Origin: an uncultured Spirochaetota bacterium
Lineage (GTDB): Bacteria; Spirochaetota; UBA4802; UBA5550
NCBI GenBank assembly: GCA_937872225.1
Contig: CALMRZ010000091.1
Span: 1 to 58,848, forward strand
DNA length: 58,848 bases
Direction of reading: 5' to 3'
The position numbers were made by a program, and so were the translations under genes. This document shows, piece by piece, positions 9,883 through 19,114 of the stretch (within the stretch, counting starts at the first letter, position 1; each line of letters opens with the position of its first letter). The notes below the pieces were generated by a model that saw only the letters and a list, made by a program, of their open reading frames with translations, ran no database searches and had not been told where the DNA came from.

Positions 9883-9926
9883 CTCATTTCTCCTGTGATC
9901 ACATTCAGATAAAAAGCCTGATAAAG

Positions 9927-9988
9927 CAAGTAAAATATGAAATATATTTCATATTTTACTTGACAATATGAAATTTATTTCATATTTT
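9927..9988 (+). promoter_or_regulatory. Promoter with two palindromic TetR operators
   Basis: Positions 9927-9962 form a perfect 36-base inverted repeat with outer arms CAAGTAAAATATGAAATA. A second operator at 9965-9986 has perfect 10-base arms, AATATGAAAT and ATTTCATATT, around TT. They share the half-site ATATGAAAT. The hydrolase promoter reads TTGACA (9960-9965), 17 bases, TATTTT (9983-9988), so operator 1 ends on the -35 and operator 2 lies in the spacer. Binding would block transcription directly. Operator 1 is 45 bases from the TetR start and should also autoregulate it. Confidence 0.85.
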
Positions 9989-10032
9989 ATGCAATATGAT
10001 ATAAAGAGCTTAAAGTTACAGGAGGAAAAGCC

Positions 10033-11064
10033 ATGCTGAAGTATCGCTACATTATCTTTTTAACGCTCTTTCTTCTCCCGGTTTCCTTTGCCCTGGCACA
10101 GGGTACCCCTGTTATTAAGGACAAACAATTTATCAAACAATTTATAAGGATAGATAAGACTTTTATCAGCAAGGGAGACAAACTCAAGGCCTGGCTTTAT
10201 CTTCCTGCCGGCGTATCAAAACCGCCGGTCGTGGTCATGGCGCACGGCTTCGGCGGTCAACGGTGGATGCGCCTTCCGGCCTATGCAGAGCATTTTGCCC
10301 GTATGGGCATGGCGGTCTTTCTTTTCGATTACCGCGGATTCAACGACAGCAAGGGCGAGCCCCGCAATTACATAAATCCCTCCCGTCACCTGGAGGACTG
10401 GGATGCGGCCATCGCGTACGTGAAAAAAATGGACACGGTTGATGCAAAACGCATGGCCCTGTGGGGCACGTCATTCAGCGGCGGCCATGTCATTGTTGAA
10501 GCCGCAAAGCATCCGGAAGTAAAGGCCGTCGTTTCACAGGTTCCCTTCACCGACGGAATATCCACGGAATGGAATTATTTCACAACAGATCCGCTGTTTT
10601 CGCTGAAAGGGCTGTGCCATGGCCTGGCCGATGTATTCACTTCTCTCTTCTCGAAAAGCCGCCACAATGTTCGTATTGCAGGAAGACCCGGAGAGGCTTT
10701 TGCCATGATGTGCCAGCCGGATACCATGTCGGGATTAATGAAGCTGGTGGGAACAGAAGAGAAGAAATTTGAAATGGACAACTACTGCCCCGGGAACATA
10801 GTTTTTACCCTGGGCCTTTACCGGCCGATCAGCGATGCAGAAAAAGTCGCCTGCCCTGCCCTGGTCATTGGAGCAGAAAAAGATACTCTGTTTCCGCCCA
10901 CGGGGCCGAAGAAGATGGCGGACAGGATGAAAAAAGCCACGTACATAAGCCTACCGATGAATCACTTTGAGCCGTATGTTGATGAGCCATTTAAAAAACT
11001 GGTCAGGGTCATGGGTGATTTCTTAAAGACCAACTTAACGATGAATACCGCCGGGGGGAGATAA
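10033..11064 (+). CDS. Exported alpha/beta hydrolase (dienelactone hydrolase / peptidase-like)
   Basis: 343 residues, preceded by AGGAGG. A signal peptide is clear (FLTLFLLPVSFALAQG, residues about 9-24), so the enzyme is exported to the periplasm or surface. The oxyanion segment is AHGFGGQRW (70-78) and the nucleophile elbow WGTSFSGG (Ser147), with a late Asp in GAEKDTLFPPTGP and a His in MNHFEPY, a full triad arrangement. The substrate is unknown; this branch includes esterases and X-Pro-type peptidases. It is the first gene after the TetR-controlled promoter, and an SDR remnant begins 3 bases after its stop, so they form an operon whose later genes have decayed. Confidence 0.82.
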   Translation: MLKYRYIIFLTLFLLPVSFALAQGTPVIKDKQFIKQFIRIDKTFISKGDKLKAWLYLPAGVSKPPVVVMAHGFGGQRWMRLPAYAEHFARMGMAVFLFDYRGFNDSKGEPRNYINPSRHLEDWDAAIAYVKKMDTVDAKRMALWGTSFSGGHVIVEAAKHPEVKAVVSQVPFTDGISTEWNYFTTDPLFSLKGLCHGLADVFTSLFSKSRHNVRIAGRPGEAFAMMCQPDTMSGLMKLVGTEEKKFEMDNYCPGNIVFTLGLYRPISDAEKVACPALVIGAEKDTLFPPTGPKKMADRMKKATYISLPMNHFEPYVDEPFKKLVRVMGDFLKTNLTMNTAGGR

Positions 11065-11066
11065 TA

Positions 11067-11438
11067 ATGAACTATTACGCGGGGAAAACCGTACTGATAA
11101 CCGGCGCGTACGGAGGATTCGGCCGCCAGTTTATCGCACAGCTCATGGGTCACGGCGCGTCGCTGATATTGTCCGATATTGCCGTCAGGGATATCGCCGG
11201 CACCCTTGGCCCGGAACCGGCTAAGAAACTGCCGGCCGACTGGAAGAAAAAGATCATCGCGGAAATCCCCGCTGACCTATCAACAGCGGATGGCCGTCAG
11301 AAGCTTTACGACCAGTGCAGGAAAACCGGATTTATCTCCACCACGCTATTCTTCATAGTGTGGAACAAAGATAATCTCCCATCGTGTATTGTTATCCTTA
11401 TAAGCACGATATTGCACCTAAGCCATAAAAACGCTTGA
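11067..11438 (+). pseudogene. Short-chain dehydrogenase, truncated after the Rossmann start
   Basis: Begins 3 bases after the hydrolase stop with MNYYAGKTVLITGAYGGFGR, a classic SDR NAD(P)-binding start (TGxxGGxG). The match holds to about residue 88 (STADGRQKLYDQC). The sequence then changes to an unrelated AT-rich, hydrophobic tail and stops at 11438. The catalytic Tyr-x-x-x-Lys region is missing, so it cannot be an active dehydrogenase. The junction near 11330 is probably a deletion or insertion boundary. Intact members are about 250-280 residues. Confidence 0.75.
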
Positions 11439-11503
11439 AAAATCATGATGATGGACGAGCATGATTCATCACACAACAGAACTGCATTTGCATTAAGGAT
11501 ATA

Positions 11504-12474
11504 GATGACAATCGGTATAAAAGAACGTCTTCTCGACAGCGCCGGAAGCTTTGTAGACCGGATATTCCTATCGGCGCCCCGCATCCTTCTTCACCTTTCC
11601 TTCAAAGACGCCTTCTTACGCGGTTGCGGAAAGAAAACCCTACCGCGGCGGTGAATACCAGGTCATAACCTATCCAAGCGCTTACATCGCGCGTAACCCG
11701 CTCATCAGGGAGCGCTTCCATTGCTTTGAAAACAACAAGACCGGGTACCTCGTCAGATGGATCCACGGCGACAGGCCCCGCAAGACAGTGCTCTGCCACC
11801 ACGGCTACATGCTGGGTGAACCGGAGCAGGCGCGGGCCATGTTTAGGGTAGACACCCTGTTCAGCAGGGGCCTCGACGTTGCCCTCTTCATCGCCCCTTT
11901 CCACTGGAGGCGCGGCACCGGCGCGTTCAGGGAACGCGGGATATACCTCCAGCCGGACAATGTTGTGATGACCGCCGAGTGCGCCGGCCAGGCGATGCAC
12001 GATCTCTACGGCGCCTTCCTGATTCTCGCCGACCTGGGATCTCCCGCAACCGGCCTCATAGGTGCGAGCCTCGGCGGGTACAACACGGCCCTCTTCTCCG
12101 GACTGGCCGGCATCCACGCCTTTGCCGCGATGATGGTCCCGGCCGTGAATTTCAACCGTCCCCTGGGGCTCGACACGGCGAAGCACCCCTTCTCCATTGA
12201 TGAACGCCTGCGTGGTAAAATACACCGGATATACGAACTTCACTCGCCCCTGCATTTGAAGCCGCGGCTGCCCGCTGATCGAATGCTGGTGGTGGCCTCC
12301 CGGGGCGACCTGGTGTGCCCCTTTGAATACGTCAGGGAATTATGCGACACATGGCGTATAACGCGCCGGCATTTCCTCACCGGCGGGCACTGGCTGGTCT
12401 TCAACCGCGAAGAAAGGGGCCGGGCGTGGTACTCCTTCCTGGCGTACGTGGGCTTTCCGGAAGGCGGGGAATGA
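11504..12474 (+). pseudogene. Alpha/beta hydrolase with an early frameshift
   Basis: ATG 11504 opens MTIGIKERLLDSAGSFVDRI and ends in TGA 11652-11654. The overlapping frame continues with YAVAERKPYRGGEYQVITYP and runs to 12474. The main body has CHHGYMLGEP and a nucleophile elbow GASLGGYN, with FIAPFHWRRG and late GGHWLVFNRE, an alpha/beta-hydrolase pattern. Joined, it would be about 320 residues. The shift lies near 11600-11640. It sits in the TetR-controlled cluster between the SDR and metallo-beta-lactamase remnants. Translation from an internal start such as ATG 11788 would lack the first strands. Confidence 0.65.
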
Positions 12475-12481
12475 CAGCGAC

Positions 12482-13229
12482 ATGACCGACCACGCAAAAA
12501 AACGGTACGCAAAAATACATCACGGCATCTACCGGATCATACACCCCCTGGCGGGGAAAAAGCCGGGGCCGGTGAACGCCTACCTCTTCACCGGCACGAC
12601 GGTGACGCTTCTTGACACCGGGACCCTGAAGTCGTTCCCGGTCCTCCAACGGACCCTGGGGGAGCTGGGCATGACCTGCGCCGATATCGACCAGATCGTC
12701 CTCACCCACGGCCATATCGACCATTATGGCGCGGCAAAGAAAGTCATCGCCGCCGCAGGCGGCTCCATTAGCCTCTATATAGAAAAGGAAGGGATCCTCC
12801 CGGGGGGACCACATTCTCGGACACATCACGCCCAACGCCTTTGTCATGCTGGAATCGGATTTCGTGCTTCCCCGGCGGATGAGCCAGGTGGAGTTTTACG
12901 ATTCGCTGCGGAAAATCGAGGAACTGGCGCCGCGCATCGTCTATCCCGCCCACGGCGAACCCATTGAGGACGTAGGAAAAACCATCGGTATGTTCCGCGA
13001 GCAGTTCCTGCTGCGGCAGAACAGCATACTCTCCATTCTGGCCGGCGGAGAATACACGGTATACGACATCGGCAGGAAGCTTTTCCCTGACATCCGGGGG
13101 AAGCGGCTCCCCCTGGAGATCTTCCTCATGGTTTCTGAAGTCTACACGCACCTGCAGGTGCTCGAGAAGGAAAAGGCGGTGGAATTCGAGGAGAAAAACG
13201 GCGCCCTCTTCTACCGGAAATCCGGCTGA
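12482..13229 (+). pseudogene. Metallo-beta-lactamase-fold hydrolase with internal deletion
   Basis: ATG 12482 begins an MBL-fold protein with the metal site LTHGHIDHYGAA (HxHxDH). At about 12800 the reading passes, out of frame, straight into GDHILGHITPNAFVML, which in intact relatives lies about 80 residues further on, after the second metal-binding His segment. The rest (to 13229) is a normal C-terminal half with YPAHGEPI and a helical tail. Both a deletion and a frameshift are therefore present, at GGGGGGACC. It overlaps the preceding gene closely (stop and start 8 bases apart) and would have been the last gene of the TetR cluster. Non-functional as written. Confidence 0.75.
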
Positions 13230-13239
13230 AAGACCGTCT

Positions 13240-13539
13240 CTAAATGAGCTCGAAGAGGAGGTTCTCCCGGAACTTTTCGTCAAGGCTGTTCAGGAAATCA
13301 TCGAAGACCATCACGTTAATGCTGGCCACTTTCCAGCTGTTCTTATCCGGCATTACCTTGACGAGAAAGCTCTGCGCCTCCTCCTCGGTAACAAAGCCGA
13401 TTATGGATGTGCTGTTTTCATCGACCTTCCGAAAGACCATGTTGCGCTCTCTCAGCTCCTCATCATAATCCCTCGTTACGATAAAAAAAAGGTCCCTCCT
13501 GCCGTCTCTAAACTCGTTGAAACTATTCTGTTTGTTCAT
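13240..13539 (-). CDS. Hypothetical protein, 99 residues
   Basis: An intact short frame, convergent with the metallo-beta-lactamase remnant (10-base gap). It has alternating strand-like and helical stretches (DLFFIVTRDYDEELRERNMV, FVTEEEAQSFLVKVMPD) and an acidic C-terminus; no signal peptide or membrane segment. A weak AGGA site precedes the ATG. Codon use resembles the neighbours. The family is not recognised and no function is proposed. Confidence 0.55.
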   Translation of the reverse strand: MNKQNSFNEFRDGRRDLFFIVTRDYDEELRERNMVFRKVDENSTSIIGFVTEEEAQSFLVKVMPDKNSWKVASINVMVFDDFLNSLDEKFRENLLFELI

Positions 13540-13701
13540 GGTTGTCCTGCTCGTTGTATGTTTGGGAAAGCGTACCGGCGGACCAACATGGGGATTGGAC
13601 TGCGGGCCATATCGTAGTAAATATCCGGAGCAGAAATGTCAAACAGATATTTTAATAATGGGAAATATAACGTCGGCTTGACCGGCGCATGTCCCCCTGC
13701 A

Positions 13702-14355
13702 TCAATCCATGTTCCTCACCAGCCCCACATAATTATATATCCGCACGTTGTCCCCCTGGGGAAACACGGGATTATAATAACCGTTCGAGTTAAAGGCGTA
13801 ACCGTACAGGCTGCCGCTTTTAGGAGCACTGCGCTGGCATACCGCGCCGTTGATATCGTGCCGTGAACCGTCCCTCTACCCCATGGCTTTCCAGAAAATG
13901 GTATAAACGGCGGACGAGGCCGACCCGTTGCGCCCCCCATCATTTTTTCACTACTTGCCCTTGATGCGGCCGTGGGCAAAGTTGACGCCGAAACATTTGG
14001 TCATGCCGGTATCGCCGGGCGGCCTTCACGGTCTTTACATCGGCGCTCACGGTATAACTCGGCTGGTTACCGCTGAACCGGGCGTCCTGGCAGTCAAAGT
14101 CCCGGTCGGGTGAGGTGAGCGCCGAACATAGAATCGCGGTAGAATTATTGCAGGAAACGGTCTGTCCCGTATCCACGATGGCATGGGTTCTGCCGGACTT
14201 GTCGTTGCAACGGTTGCGGAGCCCGATGGGTCATTGTTCGCGTATAGCGCCATTAGGACAGTCATGGTTCCGTCACCGGAAGAATCCCCCTCCTTGGAGC
14301 ACGACACTGACAGCAAAACTGATACAGACAACAAAAAAAAAGCCGGTAATATCAT
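13702..14355 (-). pseudogene. Lipoprotein with Lcl/DUF1566-like repeats, broken
   Basis: ATG 14355 gives a lipoprotein leader (MILPAFFLLSVSVLLSVSCS, lipobox Cys at about 19), followed by a short acidic linker. After a frame change near 14170 the sequence reads VDTGQTVSCNNSTAILCSAL and NQPSYTVSADVKTV, the start of a DUF1566-type unit that usually continues into DNVTGLTW. That part is missing, and another frame ends with GYAFNSNGYYNPVFPQGDNV and LVRNMD (TGA complement at 13702). At least two shifts and a deletion are needed to join the three parts. It looks like decay of a surface lipoprotein. Confidence 0.5.
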
Positions 14356-14568
14356 CCTGTATCACCTCTCAACAAATAATCTATTGCGGCAGCACTACAG
14401 GAAAAAGCAATAACTGATGTCGGATTCATCGTCCAATCCGCTACGATTGGACTCTCTTTTTGTCAAATTATCAGGGCTTTTTTATTAATGATAGGCAGGT
14501 CAAAATTTTATTTCTTGACTCAGCCGGGCAATAATTCTATCTGTTGATGGCATTATACGCTGGAAATC

Positions 14569-15504
14569 ATGAAAACATCGATTCAAATCAGGGACCTGAC
14601 GCTCAAGAACCCGGTGACCGTGGCATCGGGCACGGCCGGTTACGGCGAGGAGCTCTCCAACTTCATCGACATATCGAAGCTGGGGGCCGTCTTCACCAAG
14701 GGACTTTCGGTACAGCCGAGGCCGGGGAACAGGGGAAACCGCATCATCGAGACGCCGGCGGGGGTGCTCAACTCCATCGGCCTGGAGAACGTGGGCCTGG
14801 AGCGCTTTCTTACGGAAAAACTCCCCTTCCTCAGGAAAGCCGGCGCCACGGTAATTCCCAACGTGGCGGGACATTCGGTCGAGGAGAATGTCGAGATCTG
14901 CGCCGCCCTGTCCGCCGCGGAAGGGATCAGGGCCTTGGAGCTGAACGCGTCATGCCCCAACGTGAAAGAAGGCGGCATGGCCTTCGGCACGGACATGAAG
15001 CGTTTCACGGATCTGGTGGAAAAGACCCGGAAGGCGACGAAGTGCGCCCTCATCGTGAAGCTTTCGCCCAACGTCACAGACGTGACGGAGTTCGCGGCGC
15101 GGGCGGAGCAGATAGGCGCGGACGCGGTATCGGCGGTCAACACGTTCCTGGGCATGAAGATTGACACGAAAAAAAAGAGGCCCCACTTTCAGAACAGGGT
15201 GGCGGGCCTTTCCGGCCCGGCCATCAGGCCCCTGGCGGTGAGGGTGGTGTACCAGATATACGAGAAGGTCAGCATCCCCATCATCGGCCTCGGCGGCATC
15301 GCCTGCTTCGGGGACATGCTGGAGTTCATGATGGCCGGAGCCGCGGCGGTGTCCGTCGGCACCATGAACATGGTGGATCCGGCCCTCTCTCTTGCCCTCA
15401 TCGGCGAGCTTGAGGGATACCTGGAGCGCGAAAATGCGGCGGGCATCCATGATATCATCGGAGCGGCGCACCGGTCAATAGGCCACCCCGAAGATTGTTC
15501 TTAA
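14569..15504 (+). CDS. pyrD: Dihydroorotate dehydrogenase, class 1B catalytic subunit
   Basis: 311 residues, intact. It oxidises dihydroorotate to orotate in pyrimidine synthesis using FMN. The class 1 pattern is clear: VASGTAGYG at the start, NRIIETPAGVLNSIGLEN for FMN and substrate contact, the active-site cysteine in ELNASCPN (Cys129), KLSPNVTDV, and the phosphate-binding GLGGIACFGDMLEF and GAAAVSVGT. Class 1B enzymes use an iron-sulfur partner, PyrK, which is not in this window. Both flanks are separate transcription units, so pyrD is not in a pyr operon here. Confidence 0.93.
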   Translation: MKTSIQIRDLTLKNPVTVASGTAGYGEELSNFIDISKLGAVFTKGLSVQPRPGNRGNRIIETPAGVLNSIGLENVGLERFLTEKLPFLRKAGATVIPNVAGHSVEENVEICAALSAAEGIRALELNASCPNVKEGGMAFGTDMKRFTDLVEKTRKATKCALIVKLSPNVTDVTEFAARAEQIGADAVSAVNTFLGMKIDTKKKRPHFQNRVAGLSGPAIRPLAVRVVYQIYEKVSIPIIGLGGIACFGDMLEFMMAGAAAVSVGTMNMVDPALSLALIGELEGYLERENAAGIHDIIGAAHRSIGHPEDCS

Positions 15505-15711
15505 TGAAAACAGGCTGCCCATACGGCCCCCTAAATCCGCGTTCTCAGGATGCGGTTGATGCCAGCGCAGGCACAGGATGTGCCGAATGCGTTGGCCCCG
15601 GAGGGGGACTTTGAAATCCTCTCAGGGGATTGAAAGCCCCTTCAGGGGGGATGGGGGGATACAAAAGCAGATTGTACAGATACCAATTACCGCATCATTA
15701 TCGAGGAGCAC
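15505..15711. other. Intergenic stretch with C/G-rich hairpin sequence before hisC
   Basis: Contains CCCCGGAGGGGGAC, then CTCAGGGGATTGAAAGCCCC and CTTCAGGGGGGATGGGG, which can fold into short hairpins. Similar CCCC/GGGG-rich stretches occur at 3.07 kb and 46.43 kb. No known riboswitch or T-box was recognised. Confidence 0.35.
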
Positions 15712-16782
15712 ATGGCTAAAACAAATGAAATGAAATACTGGAATGATCGGCTGAAAAACGCGGCTGAATATATCCCCGGTGAACAGCCGCAGGGGCTCGA
15801 CGAATTCATCAAACTGAACACCAACGAGAACCCCTTCCCGCCTTCAAAGGCGGTGCTTGAGGCCATCAAGGCCGCGGCCAATGACTCTCTCAAACGCTAT
15901 CCAGACCCGACGGCCCGGGCGCTCCGCGAGGCCTTCGGTACGGCCAAGGGCCTTGATCCGGACAACGTCTTCGTGGGCAACGGCTCGGACGAGATATTCA
16001 CCCTCATCTTCCGCGGCTTCATCGACCCCGACGGTCTGGCGGCCTTTGCCTATCCGTCGTACGCCCTCTACTCGACCCTGGCGCAGATGAACGGCATCAA
16101 ATACGAAACGGTTCCCCTGAACAAGGACTTCTCCTACAACCTGGGGGCTTTTTTAAAGAAGAAGTACAACCTGGTCATCATCGCCAACCCCAACAACCCC
16201 ACCGGCACCTATGTCGAGGTTGAGGAGATAGCGTCCTTTCTCCAGAAATTCAAGGGTCTCCTCGTCGTGGACGAGGCCTATATCGATTTCTACGGCGGTT
16301 CGGCGGCAAATCTCATCGATGAATACGACAACCTCATCGTGACCCAGTCCATGTCGAAATCGTACTCGCTGGCTGGGCTCCGCATCGGCTTCGCCGTCGC
16401 GTCCCTCGATATCATCCGGGGCCTCATGAAGATAAAGGACTCTTACAACGTGGACATGCTGGCCACGGCCGGGGCCATCGCGGCCCTGAAGGACAGGCGG
16501 AGCTTCAACTACAACATCGAGATGGTGGTGAGCAACAAAGAATACCTGGAGGAAAGCCTTACGGCCCTCGGCTTCGAGGTCATCCCCTCCCGGTCGAACT
16601 TCATCTTCACCCGTCACCCGTCGTTCAAGTCCGCGGACCTGTACCAGAAACTTAAGGAAAAGAAGATACTGATACGGCACTACACCGGGCCGGTGCAGTC
16701 GGAATACATACGCATCAGCGTGGGCACCATGATGGAGAACAAGGCGGTGATCAAGGAGCTTTCGGCTATAATGGGAGCTTGA
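15712..16782 (+). CDS. hisC: Histidinol-phosphate aminotransferase
   Basis: 356 residues, intact; ATG follows GAGGAGCAC. PLP-dependent class I/II aminotransferase that converts imidazole-acetol phosphate to histidinol phosphate. The HisC pattern is good: KLNTNENPFPPS near the N-terminus, NPNNPTGTYV, VVDEAYIDF, and the PLP lysine in SMSKSYSLAGLRIG (Lys216). It stands alone, not in a his operon, so a broader aromatic or phosphonate-type aminotransferase role cannot be excluded. Its last 17 bases overlap the convergent gene on the other strand. Confidence 0.9.
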   Translation: MAKTNEMKYWNDRLKNAAEYIPGEQPQGLDEFIKLNTNENPFPPSKAVLEAIKAAANDSLKRYPDPTARALREAFGTAKGLDPDNVFVGNGSDEIFTLIFRGFIDPDGLAAFAYPSYALYSTLAQMNGIKYETVPLNKDFSYNLGAFLKKKYNLVIIANPNNPTGTYVEVEEIASFLQKFKGLLVVDEAYIDFYGGSAANLIDEYDNLIVTQSMSKSYSLAGLRIGFAVASLDIIRGLMKIKDSYNVDMLATAGAIAALKDRRSFNYNIEMVVSNKEYLEESLTALGFEVIPSRSNFIFTRHPSFKSADLYQKLKEKKILIRHYTGPVQSEYIRISVGTMMENKAVIKELSAIMGA

Positions 16783-17392
16783 TGACCCTGCCCGCGGTAT
16801 TGGTCACAAAGCTGCGCTGGACCAGCTCGTCGAAGGTAATCATGCCGTCTTCGAAGCGGATGAAATCATCCTTCAGTATCCACACGCTCACGTGCTCACG
16901 GCTTCCCTTCGAGGTCCACATCCACCCGATAACCATGCCCGCGATGGAATCCTCGCTGAAGATGCTGCGGCAGGAGTTGATGGTCTGCACCACGTCGCGG
17001 AGGTTCCTCCGGATGAGGCTCACCGCGACGTATTCAAAGGGCTGGTCATAATTCCCCTTGGTGTCGATGTCCAGGCCGAGATAGAGCTTGTTCCGGTCCC
17101 CCGATTTTTTATCATAATAAAAGCCGATAGAGCCCTTCTCAACGGAAAGGTTTTTCTTTTCAACGATATCCCCGGCTATCCCTATCAGGTACCGGAAAAA
17201 CCTGTTATGGTATTCGGTGGCGGCCGTGGTATAACGCTGGGTGTCGACCAGGAGGTCGGCGTACTTTTCCTTGTTCCGGTCGGTGTAAAAATCAAGTATC
17301 TTCTGCTCCCTCTCGGTGGTCAGGGCGCAGGTAGCAAACAACAGCACCGTCAGGTGCAAAACGAAGACGATATATCTTTTTCCTTTAATCAT
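16766..17392 (-). CDS. Hypothetical exported protein (possible lipoprotein)
   Basis: Start chosen at the ATG complementary to 17390-17392 (MIKGKRYIVFVLHLTVLLFA), which gives a proper signal peptide; a longer form would bury it behind 18 residues. A Cys follows in FATCALT, so lipidation is possible under the looser lipobox of some phyla. About 208 residues. The mature part is mixed alpha/beta with SVEKGSIGFYYDKKSGDRNK and GLDIDTKGNYDQPFEYVAVS. No named family recognised. Convergent with hisC, with a 17-base overlap of coding ends. Confidence 0.65.
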   Translation of the reverse strand: MIKGKRYIVFVLHLTVLLFATCALTTEREQKILDFYTDRNKEKYADLLVDTQRYTTAATEYHNRFFRYLIGIAGDIVEKKNLSVEKGSIGFYYDKKSGDRNKLYLGLDIDTKGNYDQPFEYVAVSLIRRNLRDVVQTINSCRSIFSEDSIAGMVIGWMWTSKGSREHVSVWILKDDFIRFEDGMITFDELVQRSFVTNTAGRVIKLPL

Positions 17393-17587
17393 CTCATTAT
17401 CCTTATAATTACCGGCGCTAATGCAGAAGCACTTACTCTGATCCATGCGACTGCATTATCGCGTTTTTATGTAACATTTATTGTGCTTATTATCGACAAT
17501 TCTACTATCAGTATGTAGAACCTTACCCACCGAGCATGGCATGTCAAGCGGTTTAGAATATTTCTTGACCGTGGGGGAAAGTTTTAT

Positions 17588-17624
17588 ACCGATAACTATC
17601 AGTTTGGCACCGATAACTATCGGC
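17588..17624. repeat. Tandem pair of palindromes before the namZ-like gene
   Basis: CCGATAACTATCAG (17589-17602, one mismatch) and CCGATAACTATCGG (17610-17623, perfect) are spaced 21 bases centre to centre, two turns of the helix. The second ends 32 bases before the ATG of the next gene. The spacing on one face of the DNA would suit cooperative binding, but repeat insertion alone could also explain it. Confidence 0.8.
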
Positions 17625-17655
17625 TCAGATTTATTATTTCTCTGGAACCGGACAA

Positions 17656-18903
17656 ATGAACAGAATCAACCTGCGGATATCCGTCGCCTGTATATTCTTA
17701 ATCCTTTTCCCGGGCTGCGGCGCCTCGGTGAATTATCATCTCAATTCCGGCGGCCACCGCGTCCGCACCGGAATCGAAAAATTCGTCAACGGCCCGGTAA
17801 AGAAATACCCGGGAAAAAAGGCGGCCCTGGTGACGAACCATTCAGGATATGACTTCGACCTCCGCCAGAACGTCCAGCTCCTCAGGGACAAGGGCGTTGC
17901 GGTTTCCTTCATTCTGGCGCCGGAGCACGGCATCTACGGGTACAAGAACGACATCGACTACCATCCCGTCACCTTCGACCGGAACATAAACTGCTATATC
18001 TACAACCTCCTGGGCATAAACCGGAACACCCTGCGCTACCTGGTTCAGCAAACGGACATTGTTATCTTCGACATCCAGGACATGGGCATGCGCTGCTATA
18101 CCTATATCACCAACCTGAAGGACATCATGGACGCCATGGACGGCCTTGACCGGGAGCTCATCGTCCTGGACCGGCCCAATCCCGTTGGCTTTCTCGGCAT
18201 GGACGGCTCCTATCTTGAACCGCGCTTCACCACAAGATACGTGAGCGCCTTCCCGGCGCCCTTCCTGTACGACATGACCATCGGCGAAGCGGCCCGGTAC
18301 TACAGGGGCGAGTTCAGGCCGAAGGTGAAGCTGAAGGTCATCCCCATGGGCAGGTATTCCCGGGGGATGCTCTTCAACGAAACCAGGCTTCCCTGGATAC
18401 CGCCCTCGCCGAACCTGCCGACCTATGAATCGTCCATCGTGTACACCGCCATTGTGCTCATGGAGGGGATCAACCTGTCCCTCGGCCGGGGCACCACCAA
18501 GCCCTTCGAGTATATCGGCGCTCCGTGGATAGAACCGGTTTCATTCTGCAAGATGCTGGAGGATCTCAAGCTGGAAAACTTCAGGTTCAAGCCGGTCTAC
18601 TTCAAGCCGACCTTCAGCAAGTACGAGAACATGCGCTGCGGCGGCGCTCAGATCTTCTACACCGGGGGTAAATTCAGTCCCACCGAGGCCGCTTACCGCA
18701 TCATCGGCGCCATCATGAAGCGTTATCCCTACTATGCGCAATGGGTGCGGTTCGGGCCCTATTACGATATAGACGGCCTGGCCGGCACGGACAGGTTCAG
18801 GGTATTCATCCAGGCCGGCAAGCCATGGGAAGAATTCAAAAAGGAAATCGCCCCCGGCCTGAAGGCGTACAAAAAGAAAAGAAGGAAGTATTTGATATAT
18901 TAA
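17656..18903 (+). CDS. DUF1343 / NamZ-type exo-beta-N-acetylmuramidase lipoprotein
   Basis: 415 residues. The N-terminus is a lipoprotein leader (ISVACIFLILFPGCGAS, lipobox Cys near 21). The body matches DUF1343, the family that includes NamZ, which releases N-acetylmuramic acid from peptidoglycan fragments: ALVTNHSGYD, LAPEHGIYGYKNDI, FDIQDMGMRCYTYI, LDRPNPVG, YESSIVYTAIVLMEGINLSLGRGTTKPFEYIGAP. Length fits the family. As a lipoprotein it would act at the cell surface or periplasm in wall recycling. It has its own upstream region with two copies of the dispersed palindrome. Confidence 0.88.
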   Translation: MNRINLRISVACIFLILFPGCGASVNYHLNSGGHRVRTGIEKFVNGPVKKYPGKKAALVTNHSGYDFDLRQNVQLLRDKGVAVSFILAPEHGIYGYKNDIDYHPVTFDRNINCYIYNLLGINRNTLRYLVQQTDIVIFDIQDMGMRCYTYITNLKDIMDAMDGLDRELIVLDRPNPVGFLGMDGSYLEPRFTTRYVSAFPAPFLYDMTIGEAARYYRGEFRPKVKLKVIPMGRYSRGMLFNETRLPWIPPSPNLPTYESSIVYTAIVLMEGINLSLGRGTTKPFEYIGAPWIEPVSFCKMLEDLKLENFRFKPVYFKPTFSKYENMRCGGAQIFYTGGKFSPTEAAYRIIGAIMKRYPYYAQWVRFGPYYDIDGLAGTDRFRVFIQAGKPWEEFKKEIAPGLKAYKKKRRKYLIY

Positions 18904-18926
18904 GATCTGGGATCCAGGGCAGTTTA

Positions 18927-19082
18927 ACTGTCCTCCCCCTTGATGGGGGCCGCTCTCGGCCATCCGTGGCCTCCGCGGCATTGGGACATCCTGTCCGGCA
19001 GATCTTCTGTGGGGGTGAAACACTTGCCATGTTAATCACCCTCCCCTGTCCCCTTCCATCAAGGGAGGGGAATCCTCCTTAG
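18927..19082. repeat. Imperfect long inverted repeat between genes
   Basis: The left arm contains CCTCCCCCTTGATGGGGGC (about 18932-18950) and the right arm CCCCTTCCATCAAGGGAGGG (about 19050-19069), related as inverted repeats about 100 bases apart. Shorter self-complementary pieces (GGCCATCCGTGGCC) lie between. It could fold as one extended hairpin or be a small palindromic element. The downstream ATG is at 19115. Confidence 0.5.
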
Positions 19083-19114
19083 AAACAGCACAAAATAATT
19101 TCAGGATAGTACAT

